From positions 2,536,501-2,600,500 of the forward strand of contig NC_089864.1 of NCBI RefSeq assembly GCF_036373705.1: DNA of 64,000 nt, read 5' to 3'. Within the stretch, counting starts at the first letter, position 1; every line of letters begins with the position of its first letter. Below are positions 1-11,108 of this stretch, in pieces. The notes under the pieces are model-generated. The model saw only the letters and a program-made list of their open reading frames with translations, was not told the origin of the DNA and made no database searches. Source of the stretch: Amia ocellicauda. Lineage: Eukaryota; Chordata; Actinopteri; Amiiformes; Amiidae. Position numbers and translations under genes: made by a program.

Positions 1-329
1 GCCAAATTATTAGTTTTCTAAAAGCGTCATGCCTATGAAAAACACAATAAAGATTCAGGTGTAATACTGATTGTATTATTCTTATTTATAGATGTATTTT
101 GAATCCAGAATTATAGAAAAAAAGGGGAAACAACTACATTAATTCGTGCAATAATCCATACTAGTGTTTTCTATGGGTACATTCAAAAGTCTTTCAAATT
201 ATGTAATCTTGTAATGTGTGCATGAATATACATATGCACAGCGGTCGAAGTGGGCCGGTATACAATTTCTCAAAAATACCAAACGAATGCTTTACTGTGT
301 TTTATTTGTCCCTTGTCCCTCTCCCTGAC
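1..329. other. AT-rich non-coding stretch
   Basis: I see no gene, RNA or clear repeat boundary here. The short open frames overlap each other on both strands and have no family resemblance. Confidence 0.5.
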
Positions 330-1020
330 ATCTTGGTTTCACGTTTCTTTCTCAGTTTCTCACTTTCAATGCCCCCCGCCCCTTGTGTTTCCCACTCAAC
401 AGCAGCTCTCTCTCTCTGGTACTTCATTAGTCTCCTTATTTTATTAATGGAAATATACCTATGTGCTATACAATATTTTCTTTCTCTTGATATTTTTTTG
501 CATACTTCTATTAAACCATTTTGGCAAATGTTTGTTGGTTTTTTGGTACAAATTTCCTCAAGCAGTATTTTCTTAATATACCCATCCATTTTCAACTGAC
601 TCTGTATCCAGTGTGCTCCAGTCTACCTCTTCTAAGTGCCGCCTCATACCTTCAAGGTTTGCTTTTCTGAAATTGTAGACCATTGTTTTAGACTGAAAGA
701 ATGCCTCAACGCTGACCATATTGTGATCACAGTTTGCCATTGGTTCTCTAACTAGTATCCCTCTGACTCTATCTTGGTCATTTGAAAAGATCAAGTAAAT
801 ACATGCGCTCTCTCTGGTTGCTTCCCTGACAAATTGAGTTAGAAAGCAGTCATTTACCATCTCTTGGTTTTCTCTCATTAGTGGAAAATCTCCTATTGTC
901 AGAGCTCCCTGCCCCCCTGGTCCCTGGAATAAAGATTCACAATTACTCTGCACATATGGTCTACCAATGGATTAGCACCCCTTCTGTTTAGATGTAGACC
1001 GTCTGGATTGTAATATTTCT
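330..1020 (-). mobile_element. L2/CR1-like LINE fragment (endonuclease region)
   Basis: On the minus strand a frame from about 953 to 573 reads like the C-terminal half of a non-LTR retrotransposon endonuclease: a GDF motif (GDFP where GDFN is expected), a V-R-E-A-T-R-E segment, LIFSNDQDRV, then CDHN where the catalytic SDH is expected, and a VYNFRKAN linker. Upstream (about 1015-955) another frame gives NPDGLHLNRRG, which resembles the end of the esterase-like part of CR1/L2-type proteins. Below 573 the match continues in a shifted frame. Catalytic positions are altered and frames are broken, so this is a dead 5'-truncated copy. The clade is uncertain; the LINE call is firmer than the L2/CR1 label. 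Confidence 0.65.
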
Positions 1021-1078
1021 CCCCCCATGTCATTTAATAATTCTGCCTCCTACTCAAGTCTCAGTGCTGTAGATAGTG

Positions 1079-1101
1079 ACACACACACACACACACACAC
1101 C
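1079..1101. repeat. (CA)n microsatellite
   Basis: Run of about eleven CA dinucleotides directly upstream of an Ig exon fragment. Confidence 0.9.
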
Positions 1102-1127
1102 CCTGACCCTGCTTATGGGCCCCGAGT

Positions 1128-1279
1128 CTCAGGGCAGGAGCAGGAGGTCACACTGTCTGCACTGACCTTCACTGACCAGGGCTCCTACACTGTGACAGGT
1201 AGGACAGGGGCTGGGGCTGTTCATCACTGACCCTGTGTGACCAGAGCTGTGAAAGTGAGATTGTCTGAGGTTCAGTGCA
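1128..1279 (+). pseudogene. Ig exon 3' fragment with splice donor
   Basis: This stretch matches 8,070-8,255 almost base for base. It carries the end of a cysteine-poor Ig exon (SGQEQEVTLSALTFTDQG, then SYTV), followed by ACAG/GTAGGA and the same downstream intron sequence. Compared with the 8-kb copy it lacks about 48 bp between the DQGSYTV motif and the donor. No leader, V exon or membrane exon accompanies it, so it is a broken duplicate. In this copy the F-strand tyrosine is kept, whereas the 8-kb copy has a cysteine there. Confidence 0.7.
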
Positions 1280-2029
1280 CGTTTTTAATACTTACTACAC
1301 CTGCAAACAGTCTGCCCGTTTTTAAAATAGAGCAGCAAAGGAGGCCTATACTATAATATTATATAAAGAAGTCTGGTTTTATATGTACAGAGCTGCATTT
1401 ATTTATTTATACATTTTCCCAGGCGTATGTTTTCTGTTTTCAATTGACAGACTTTTGGGAATGATTCCTGCGTGCTTGGGGTCATTGACCGGGAGTAGGG
1501 CTCTGCAGCAAGGCGGTCGGAGGGGATGTGTGATGCGCCGTTGTGCAAGTTCTCTGTCTCTGTAACTTTCCGGGTTCTGTGCTGTGATTTAATGTAGGTT
1601 TTTCAATTGGCTGCAGTTTTAAATAAGGAAATGATGGCACGGTGGCCTGATTGCCGAGCCGTCAGTTAATTTCATATGTATACGTCTCCACAGTCGCAGC
1701 GTCCTACTAATAAAGTGTCTGCAGCTGCAGGAGGAGACGCCTGTGTGGAGCTCTAGGTGAGAATCTGTGATTTGAACGTGGGGACATACGTGTACAGGTG
1801 TGTGTGTGTGTATATATATATGTAGCCCCGCTGATATTTTGTCGTTAAATAAAGTTACTTTAAATAGTTTGTATAAAATACACATGTAGTCCCAGCCTAC
1901 CTTGCTCACTGCTGATTGGATAGGGGAAAGCCATTCCCCTATTAAGTGACATGTATTGGAGAGAGGTGGCAAGTCAGAGATTGATGTGTAGTGGTAAGGA
2001 GTAATTTTTCAGTTTGAGTGTACAACTTA
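1280..2029. other. Non-coding stretch, no gene seen
   Basis: Mixed unique-looking sequence with a short TG/TA run near 1,800-1,820. No Ig exon or transposon end could be recognised. Confidence 0.45.
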
Positions 2030-3254
2030 TACACTCACCTAAAGGATTATTAGGAACACCATACTAATACTGTGTTTGACCCCCTTTCGCCTTCAGAACT
2101 GCCTTAATTCTACGTGGCATTGATTCAACAAGGTGCTGAAAGCATTCTTTAGAAATGTTGGCGCATATTGATAGGATAGCATCTTGCAGTTGATGGAGAT
2201 TTGTGGGATGCACATCCAGGGCACGAAGCTCCCGTTCCACCACATCCCAAAGATGCTCTATTGGGTTGAGATCTGGTGACTGTGGGGGCCAGTTTAGTAC
2301 AGTGAACTCATTGTCATGTTCAAGAAACCAATTTGAAATGATTCGACCTTTGTGACATGGTGCATTATCCTGCTGGAAGTAGCCATCAGAGGATGGGTAC
2401 ATGGTGGTCATAAAGGGATGGACATGGTCAGAAACAATGCTCAGGTAGGCCGTGGCATTTAAACGATGCCCAATTGGCACTAAGGGGCCTAAAGTGTGCC
2501 AAGAAAACATCCCCCACACCATTACACCACCACCACCAGCCTGCACAGTGGTAACAAGGCATGATGGATCCATGTTCTCATTCTGTTTACGCCAAATTCG
2601 GACTCTACCATCTGAATGTCTCAACAGAAATCGAGACTCATCAGACCAGGCAACATTTTTCCAGTCTTCAACTGTCCAATTTTGGTGAGCTTGTGCAAAT
2701 TGTAGCCTCTTTTTCCTATTTGTAGTGGAGAGGAGTGGTACCCGGTGGGGTCTTCTGCTGTTGTAGCCCATCCGCCTCAAGGTTGTACGTGTTGTGGCTT
2801 CACAAATGCTTTGCTGCATACCTCGGTTGTAACGAGTGGTTATTTCAGTCAAAATTGCTCTTCTATCAGCTTGAATCAGTCGGCCCATTCTCCTCTGACC
2901 TCTAGCATCAACAAGGCATTTTCGCCCACAGGACTGCCGCATACTGGATGTTTTTCCCTTTTCACACCATTCTTTGTAAACCCTAGAAATGGTTGTGTGT
3001 GAAAATCCCAGTAACTGAGCAGATTGTGAAATACTCAGACCGGCCCATCTGACACCAACAACCATGCCACGCTCAAAATTGCTTAAATCACCTTTCTTTC
3101 CCATTCAGACATTCAGTTTGGAGTTCAGGAGATTGTCTTGACCAGGACCACACCCCTAAATGCATTGAAGCAACTGCCATGTGATTGGTTGGTTAGATAA
3201 TTGCATTAATGAGAAATTGAACAGGTGTTCCTAATAATCCTTTAGGTGAGTGTA
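2030..3254 (-). mobile_element. Complete Tc1/mariner transposon with perfect ends
   Basis: The element runs 2,032-3,252 (1,221 bp). Its ends are perfect 29-bp inverted repeats (2,032-2,060 and 3,224-3,252, starting CACTCACCTAAAGG). A TA target duplication flanks it at 2,030-2,031 and 3,253-3,254, as expected for this superfamily. It holds one uninterrupted transposase gene on the minus strand. Perfect ends plus an open gene point to a recent insertion. It lies between the LINE/Ig fragments and the first receptor gene and breaks no exon. Confidence 0.95.
2064..3104 (-). CDS. Tc1/mariner transposase, DD36E type
   Basis: A 346-aa protein starting at ATG 3,104, close to the full length of the family (about 340). 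It would bind the element's inverted ends and perform cut-and-paste transposition in the nucleus. An N-terminal helix-turn-helix region is visible (about residues 8-50, SISQSAQLLGFSHTTISRVY), then a basic linker (RRPHR near 118-121). The catalytic triad is D155 in WSDESRF, D246 in QQDNAPCH and E283 in NPIEHLW. There are 36 residues between the second D and the E, so the spacing is DD36E rather than the DD34E of classical Tc1. That spacing is the hallmark of the group called Incomer. No stop or frameshift interrupts the gene. Whether it is active cannot be told from sequence alone. Confidence 0.93.
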   Translation of the reverse strand: MGKKGDLSNFERGMVVGVRWAGLSISQSAQLLGFSHTTISRVYKEWCEKGKTSSMRQSCGRKCLVDARGQRRMGRLIQADRRAILTEITTRYNRGMQQSICEATTRTTLRRMGYNSRRPHRVPLLSTTNRKKRLQFAQAHQNWTVEDWKNVAWSDESRFLLRHSDGRVRIWRKQNENMDPSCLVTTVQAGGGGVMVWGMFSWHTLGPLVPIGHRLNATAYLSIVSDHVHPFMTTMYPSSDGYFQQDNAPCHKGRIISNWFLEHDNEFTVLNWPPQSPDLNPIEHLWDVVERELRALDVHPTNLHQLQDAILSICANISKECFQHLVESMPRRIKAVLKAKGGQTQY

Positions 3255-6048
3255 TTTATGAATGCGGTCTACAGGCAGTTCGACCCGTTACATTGTTATT
3301 TGGTGTACACAAGGAAGTTATATTGTTTTTTTACGTGTCTGTCTACTCAATAGAGCCTTATAAAGTTATGAATCGCTAAATCTAAGGTAACATTGGACCT
3401 GTTTGCGTTGCGTGCGTTTTTATTTAATTAGTTTCTTAAATAGATATTTAAGTTCTAGTTATTTAAACTCTCCACTGAACCCAAGACTGGAGGAACTAAT
3501 GCAGATCCGCTCTGGGTGACCGGAAAAGCCCGAGTTCATCTGGCTACGTGTTTATTTCTTTATGATATCTTGATGTGCGCGCAAAGTGTGTGTGTGTGTG
3601 TGTGTGGGCCCACTGAAAAGCTTATTTTATTAAGTATATGTGTGCTTACAGTGAAATGTGAGATACTGTTTTGCTATTGCTGTAGTGAGAATATTTAACA
3701 TATATATATATTTTTTTTTTTATTTACAATTGTTTTAGTAAAATATTGTTTATTGGCTCCATACATATGGTAACTGTTTCTTCTTATTTAGTTTAATTCT
3801 TAGTAGGGGTATTTACATCAGAGTACATTTAATTTTTACTAAGTGGAGGCGCCGCCATTTATTATTCTACATTAATAACAAATACAGGAGTTTTTTTTTT
3901 TTTTTATCGTACCCAGGGCCCCCAGGCTTTAAATCTTAGTGTAGTTAAATAAAGTGACCATTGTTTATGAATAGGGGCTGGGGTGCTATATATAATGTGA
4001 AGTTCACACAGGGCTTCCCGTGGGCAGCACTGACACAGTTCACACGCCTATGGCCCTGTGCGTGTGCCGGTGTTGTGACCCATAAGACGAGCTGTGGTCT
4101 GAGCCCACGCATCGCTTATCGCTGCGCTGCAAAGTGTCCAGTGTTTGCATTGATTATTTTCTTTTGGTCTTAACTACTGTGTTGTCGACATGATCTCTCT
4201 CTGCTACTTTTCCTTTCCTTTTGCTCAGTTTTCTCTCACGCGTGTTTGTATTGTCTCGTACGGTGACCAAGCTGTTCTTGTTGCTGTCTAGGGCTTTACT
4301 GGGGGTTATGGACTGAGGGAGAGGGGTGTTTGGGGGTGTTGCGAATTGTCCTCCACATGAACACTTTCCCACGAAACCTCCGACCCAGTAACACCGCATC
4401 CCTGTCATCTGCCACTGAGCGCCCGCGGTTTAAACCAGTGACAGTCCCACTGTGACGTCACGCACTCTGTTGCGTTTACAGGAGTCCGAGGGTTTTAAAA
4501 CGTCTAACACAAAAAAAGCCTTTTTCCCATCTTATAAGCAACGGATGAGAATTAAACTTTCAGGAGATATTTAGAACACCGTTTAATGTAAGAAATACAT
4601 TAAAGAAATTATGATACCCCACCTTTCAAACATTTGTTTCGCACTGACTGTGTTGCTGCCAGTACAGGGAAGCCTTCTTTCTCTTCCCTTCCCTGCACTT
4701 GCTGTGTCCTGGTACTCTTCCACCTTTCTTTTGCGATCAGTATTTCCCTTTTCCCCTGTTACTCTTTACCTGATTTGTTTTTGGTATGGGGATTTCTCCA
4801 TCAACACTTGACCACGAGTGGAACTGTTACAGTATCCTGTAATATGCCACAATTGCCAGGGCAATGAAAATGATAATAACTATTAACTATTATTACTATT
4901 AATATATAATGCATATTATATTATACTATATATAGGATATAACTATTCTATAACTTTTATATAGTTGTATTAGTGTGACTGCACCAAGCCGAGCCTTTGC
5001 TCTCTAAATGTCCTGTGCACCTTACTGATGCAGAACATAGTATTAACACAACACCCTAAACCCAGTCTGCTGTCTTTCATGCTGTGACTGAAAACGACAA
5101 TGGCGCACAATGTGGATCCACAGTCAGGTATCAACATCCAGCATTCAGTTTAATCATAATGAATGAAGTGAAGAGGAGACGTTTTGACAATAACTGAAAA
5201 CCGATAACCACAAAGACAAAGGAGTCAGGACTTGCTTCACCAAGTTGATTTTATTGCTCAGGTCTCTTAATAAAGAATAATAGTCAGAATTGCTGTTCCT
5301 CTTCACCAGAACAAATTCAGCTAGAAACAGCAATAATATAAAAAAAAATCACTTTCTTCAAATACACACAAACACAATAAGCCTATTTTAAACACAGTAG
5401 ATTAGTCAATGGTGAGTTAGAGAAGCTGTGCCGTTTACTTTGTTTTTCATACAATGTTTAGTGAAAGAAAATAATAATAAAAAAGGAAACTCTAGTCCTG
5501 AAAAAATGAAAGTATGAGATAGACAAACTCGCTCAAATTCAGTAATCCATTGACAAGAACACTTTCTTAGAACTTTAGCACAACCAGAACCCAACAAACA
5601 GCTGGGTTTCCATATCCTAGGAACACCTGCGGCCTGGACAGCATCCCGAATTAGATGCTTAAATACAGCAAGACAGCAACACACTTGATTTCAGAAGTAT
5701 CACCTCAGCCCCGAGGCACATAAACGGACTGGGGAAGACTGATATATATACTCCATAGATGAGCATTGCAGGCCTTTTATTTGAAACGAGCTATCTAGCA
5801 GTTTTATGGTTTTATTGTTGCTTTATGTTTCTTGCTTGCATTACTTCCTGAACTCTGCATTTATTTGTATACAAACGCAGGTACATGCGGCTTTCGGCTC
5901 ATTCGTGTTTGACAGCCTATCGGTCCTGGTGCTGTAGTTATTAACATACAAATCGCATTTTTGTGGTCGATATTGTTGAGAACCTTGGCCTAAGGGTCCT
6001 GAAGACAAACCCCATTTTTATATGATGGTCTCATCTCCTTTCCTGCAG
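3255..6048. other. Non-coding region upstream of the first receptor gene
   Basis: A TG run sits near 3,588-3,605 and AT-rich low-complexity DNA near 4,870-4,970. A palindromic CRE-like site TGACGTCA lies at 4,453-4,460. I recognise no exon or transposon here. A 5' untranslated exon of the gene at 6,049 could lie in this stretch, because its leader exon is preceded by a splice acceptor. Confidence 0.45.
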
Positions 6049-9000
6049 GTGTCCCTGAACAATGCGTTCCTCTGTCCTGGTCTTGTGTTGTGGTGAGTTC
6101 TCATTAAAAAAGATAAATAAATTGCAGTTCAGCTGTAGGTCTTCAGATATTTGAAGCATTAATGCAGGGAGGGACGGCAGAAATAAGCCGTGTGTAGGCA
6201 GCTCTCATTACTATTGACATTCACTCTGTAATCACTCTGTAAACGCCAGATTAATTTGTAGCTGCAGATAAATCCAATGTACAAACAGACCGTATAAATG
6301 AATAATCCAAGTGCCTTTTATTTGCTGGTAAACAGAATTAGGAAATAATTGGTCAAACTCCTGACAAACAAATCATTGCACAGAAGCATACAGTTAAACG
6401 CTTTGCACTCTCTAGAGGTCTATAGAACAATTCATGCTTAACTGGTTCATGATACATTGAATTAATGGGCATAGGTTTTGCAAAACTAATCTGATATTTA
6501 ACAATAACACACAAATAATAAACTCGCCATAGTTATTGGAATTTTAACTTTAATCTATTGAAGTTCCTGCTCCTGCCTGATGCTCTTTCTGTTCATTTTA
6601 GATTCAATGCAAATTTTTATAAGGACCTGCCATTGTCAACACAGTATTCAAGGGGAAAGACCGTCCGTCTGACTGCAAGAAACATGTGCTTTGATTGATT
6701 TATGACTCACTTTGAGGATTTAAATTGTTTTTACATTGTGTAACTGTTAAGGTACAACGCTTCAGTTGAAGCAACCCATCGGATCCCAGTGAATCAGGCA
6801 GTCAGGCCAGTCAGTGTTTCAGCAAAAGCGGAGACCTTGCAGCAGGAGATGAGCGCTCGGGAAGAAAACAACACATTCGTTTAGCTTCAGTTTCACACAG
6901 CCTTATACAGTCTAACAAACAACTTCAGCAACAGTTACGGGGCAGTCCCGATACATAGTCACACAACATAATAGTAATGATTCATTGGCTAATGCGTTTG
7001 GGAAAGCAGGTACACGTCATGCCTCAGGGGCATGTTATTGTCCGAGGATGTGTAGCACATAATATATTTGTGTTTCGGGAAGGGGAAGATAGTGTTGCAC
7101 ATACTGTACGAACAACATGTTTGTATTTTTATAGCTTCTATAGCGATAATAGTATAATTAGTAAACTGTGCCAGTCTATAGTGTAAATGCTCTATAATAC
7201 GCCACTGTTGTACACTTCCTAATGAAGAGAACATTGAAGTCTAAAATCTTGTGTCGCCTCATGTGCTTAGCTGGATTCAGTGGCCAATTACCTGTAGAGT
7301 TATTCTTATGAACTATGTATAGGCCATCTGCTAAGCGTGTAAAAGTACATCATCCTAACCAGTCAGTGGGCAGGTTAGAGTAAGCTTTGTTACCACAGAC
7401 CCAATACCAATACCTGGACATACCAGTCTTCTGCAGCGTCTACAAAAGGGATTCTCTTCTCATATCTCAGTACATCCATGAAGGAGATTACATACAGTTT
7501 GTGAGTTTGAAGAAATCTTAATCAGATGTTTTGCCAAAAACTGAATTCTTTGCTTTATTTGGAAACACATTGCTAATGACCAGCTGTACAGCACCCCACC
7601 CAAAATGTAATTAAAATTCAGTGTTTTTATCTGCACCTCCCACACCACAACGTCCTAGTGAAAAATATTTTATACATTTGTAGAAATTGGTGGATAACTG
7701 TCCACCCCCCTTGTAACAGTAATCCTAAAATAGCTCCGGTAGCAGTCGCTTTTAACACACACACACCAAGTAAAGTAATGCCAAAATAATAAACAAATCT
7801 AACTAAAGATCAAAGATGGCTAAATAAACTATCCGAAACAAAAAGGGGAAAGAAAAGCACACTTCTACTCCTGCTTTTCCTTGAGTTGGAACAGAAACCA
7901 GCAGCACAGGTGGGCCTCCAGGAGAAGATTGAGGACCACTGCTCTAGAGAATGTGGGAAATTAATGGATGTGTATCTGTAATTTGGTCTGATTGTCTCTT
8001 CCTCTCGTCCTTTCTCTCCCCAGCTCTCTCCAGTGCCGTGTCAGTGACAGTCTCAGGGCAGGAGCAGGAGGTCACACTGTCTGCACTGACCTTCACTGAC
8101 CAGGGCTCCTGCACAGTGCTGGACTCCCAGAGCAGAGCGACCATCAGCACTGTGAACGTCACTGTGACAGGTAGGACAGGGGCTGGGGCTGTTCTTCACT
8201 GACCTGTGTGACCAGAGCTGTGAAAGTGAGATTGTCTGAGGTTCAGTGGTCTCTTCCCCTCAACCTCAGTTTCAGGCTGCTGGTGTAAAGCCTGTTCAGT
8301 GGTTTGGTGAGAGCAGGGCTGTGCGGCTCTCTACTGTACTGTACTGTACTGTCCAGCAGCAGCAGCAGCTCAGCTCCTGGGTTCATGTCCTGATGTTCTC
8401 AGTTCAGCCTTATTTCACATTTCAGAGCAGTTATTGTGCTGAAGAGAAGCTTTGGAGAGACGCATTGCAACCTCTCAGTATCCCTGTCGACTGTGACGTT
8501 TGACTGGACTGATCTGTTGTGTTTAAGTGTAAATACATTTTCTCAGTGTCGGGAACACTTCAGGAATTCAGAGCCCTGTAATATTCCGAACATGAGGTTG
8601 AACCCACAACGGCGCGTGTACTTACTATGTGGTGTGAGTGCGTCAGCTGTATTTTCCACGTTTGCTGTGAACGAGACCGCTGTATGTTTCATTAACAGCA
8701 AAGTAAAATAAATCAGTTTGACTCTCTTTATGGAGTTTTATTTGTGAATCTTTAGAACTTGCAATTAATTAAAATCCAGCAAAAATGTACCACCATTTGC
8801 TAGTGATGAAATTATTATAAAATTGACATTAACACAATGGACAACAGTGAAACTGTATTGCCATTTACACAATGGACAATATAGACAGCTTCTCCACCGC
8901 CTCACCCCCAAAAGTGCTTCAATACAGCCACATCCCTGAGCATCTGTTCAGTGCAAGAGGGAATAGTATTAGTGAACAAAATAGGGTCCCCTCAATATGC

Positions 9001-10750
9001 AAAAATAAATAAAGAAAATGCCTGATTGGACAGAATGGGTTCACAACCCCCAACATCACTGGAATGCATCTTTAACACTGGACATTAAGAAGCCCCTTTT
9101 AACACATTACTTAAGTTACTGCTGCACTGCTATAGAGCAGAGAGAACCCGAGCCAGCTAGGGTCACCATATCTGAACTGTCAATCAAGAGGAGGCTCCAC
9201 AAGGTTGGGGCTGGAGGTGTAAATGCAGTGTTATGACATTTAAATGCAAAACATTTATTCAAAATCTATTTATTAATGTCTGATCAAGAAGTTACGAGTG
9301 TGTCATTAAATCCCTGGACCCGTATGCAACATTATATACAGTGCCACTATATACAACCAGGTAAAATACAATGACATGTTCAATACGTGGCTGTGTGGCA
9401 AGAAGGTGCAAAATGCTTTACCAAGAAATAGACACAAACACTGGTGCGCTGAAGCATAACTTATAACACCCAAAAACATGAGCAATTGGTATTCTTTTTT
9501 CAAAATAAATATTTGCATGTTTTAGTTTAGTATTCAGTTTTCATAAACAAAACAGGAGTATATGAGAATACATTTTAACACTATAACAAGGTAGTATAGT
9601 ACAAATATAACTCTGAAGAAACCGTAACAGCTAAACACTGTGATGTGAGAAGGTGTGAGAAGATGCTCAGTCTGCTGTGACCCGCGCTGTCGCTGCTGTC
9701 GCCGTTTCTTCAAAGACAATCTCTGAAACATCCGGTTGATTTTTTGTTATTAATCCCCCCGCAGTTTTGTCTCTTCACTGCCTGTTAATCCTGTCCTCTC
9801 ACTCACACTCTGCCTTCTCCTCTCAACCTGACGTTGCTTTTTAATTGTTAATGCCCCAATGAAATAAAACCTTCTGATTGGTTGTTGAGAGCTTTACAGA
9901 CGTCAGTCGTTTATTAACAATCAGTAGTTGTTTAAATGGCTCGTCACTAACACTGTTGCCTCACACATTGATATTTTCTGATCGAACTGCAGCGCTGCTG
10001 GAGCCGAAGGGTTAAACCCGAGCCCGGGACTGCAGCTCAGTGCTGGAGAACAGATGAGCAGGCAAATCCCGGACTATTTTAGATATTTAAAATTATCCGG
10101 CCGGAGATCAAAGGACCGAAAAAGAGGGAAAGTCTGGTTAAAACTGGATGTATGGTGAACCTAAACTAGTGTAGTTTAGCCATCACCATTAATTAAATTG
10201 TCAGTGTCATAGCCCCCCCCGGCTCCGCCCCTGAGTGACCCATTAAGCAGGCTGGGTTCAAAGGAACACCAGTCCACACTGTGTCTCTCTGGCACCAGGG
10301 CTGGCCAGCGCTGAACGGGCCCCTCAGTGAAGCAGCCCAGTCTGACCAGTGTGACTGTCGCTCTGCTGGGGAGAGGCCTGCACTGGTCTGTGAAGCAGGA
10401 CTGGGCCCAGGCTATTATAACTGTCCTGTGCTTTCATATGGATCTTGTATTCATCACTGTTGGAGCAGAACTATTGGGACGTGCCTCTCTCTCCTGGCAC
10501 CGGGTGGTTTGATCACCAGTTATTAAAGCTCTCTCTCTTTCTGTCTCTCCCCCCAGAGTCCCACTCCTCTGTTGGGATCACAATTGGGATTGGACTGACT
10601 GGACTGATCACTGTTGTTCTTGCCAGTCTGTGTTACTGGTGCCACAAGAGTCGTGACCTCAAATCTGCTGTTTACACTGGATTAGTTTGTCTGCACTGCA
10701 AGAGAGACACAGAGCACTGTCCACAGGATCGGACTCCAGTCAGCTCCTGA
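6049..10750 (+). CDS. Small Ig-family membrane protein with a half-size Ig exon
   Basis: Three exons can be joined in one frame. The leader exon 6,049-6,092 (acceptor TTCCTGCAG; ATG 6,062; MRSSVLVLCC; donor GTGAGT) is followed by an Ig-derived exon 8,024-8,170 (acceptor CTCCCCAG; donor GTAGGA). The last is a membrane/tail exon 10,557-10,750, ending in TGA at 10,748. All junctions are phase 1. The Ig exon is 147 nt, against 270-333 nt in relatives. It holds only the end of the fold: VTLSALTFTDQG, a C where the usual Y of DxGxYxV stands, then TISTVNVTVT. The membrane exon gives a hydrophobic helix (GITIGIGLTGLITVVLASL) and a 34-residue tail with CLHC and no ITIM. The joined product would be about 123 aa. 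Introns of 1.9 and 2.4 kb hold no other exon I can see. It may be a truncated but still open gene, or a pseudogene. Confidence 0.5.
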
Positions 10751-11077
10751 CCAGACCAGAGAGGCAGAGCTGAGGGGGCGGCAGGAAGCTGTGGAGCCCT
10801 GACCACTGCACACAGACCAGCCCGTCCAGTCGTCCACATCAGCCCACAGCACCCTTTTCAGTGAACTCCTGGGTCTTCAGGATGTCACCTCTGGGCATCT
10901 TGTACCAAGAGCAATAGCTCAGGACACTTTTATTCCACCTGCTGGCACGCTTTTAACAAGCACAGATTAGGATCCATAAGCATGCCATATTTAGATTGTA
11001 TTATTTATATACTTAAATGTGAAATTATTTTTTATATGTTATATTCTGCTAGTGATTGTATGGCTGACATGAGACTC

Positions 11078-11108
<31 letters not shown>

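Noticed and set aside
8436-8711. 91-codon frame downstream of the half Ig exon
   Set aside because: Lies in the intron, no domain, no acceptor in phase.
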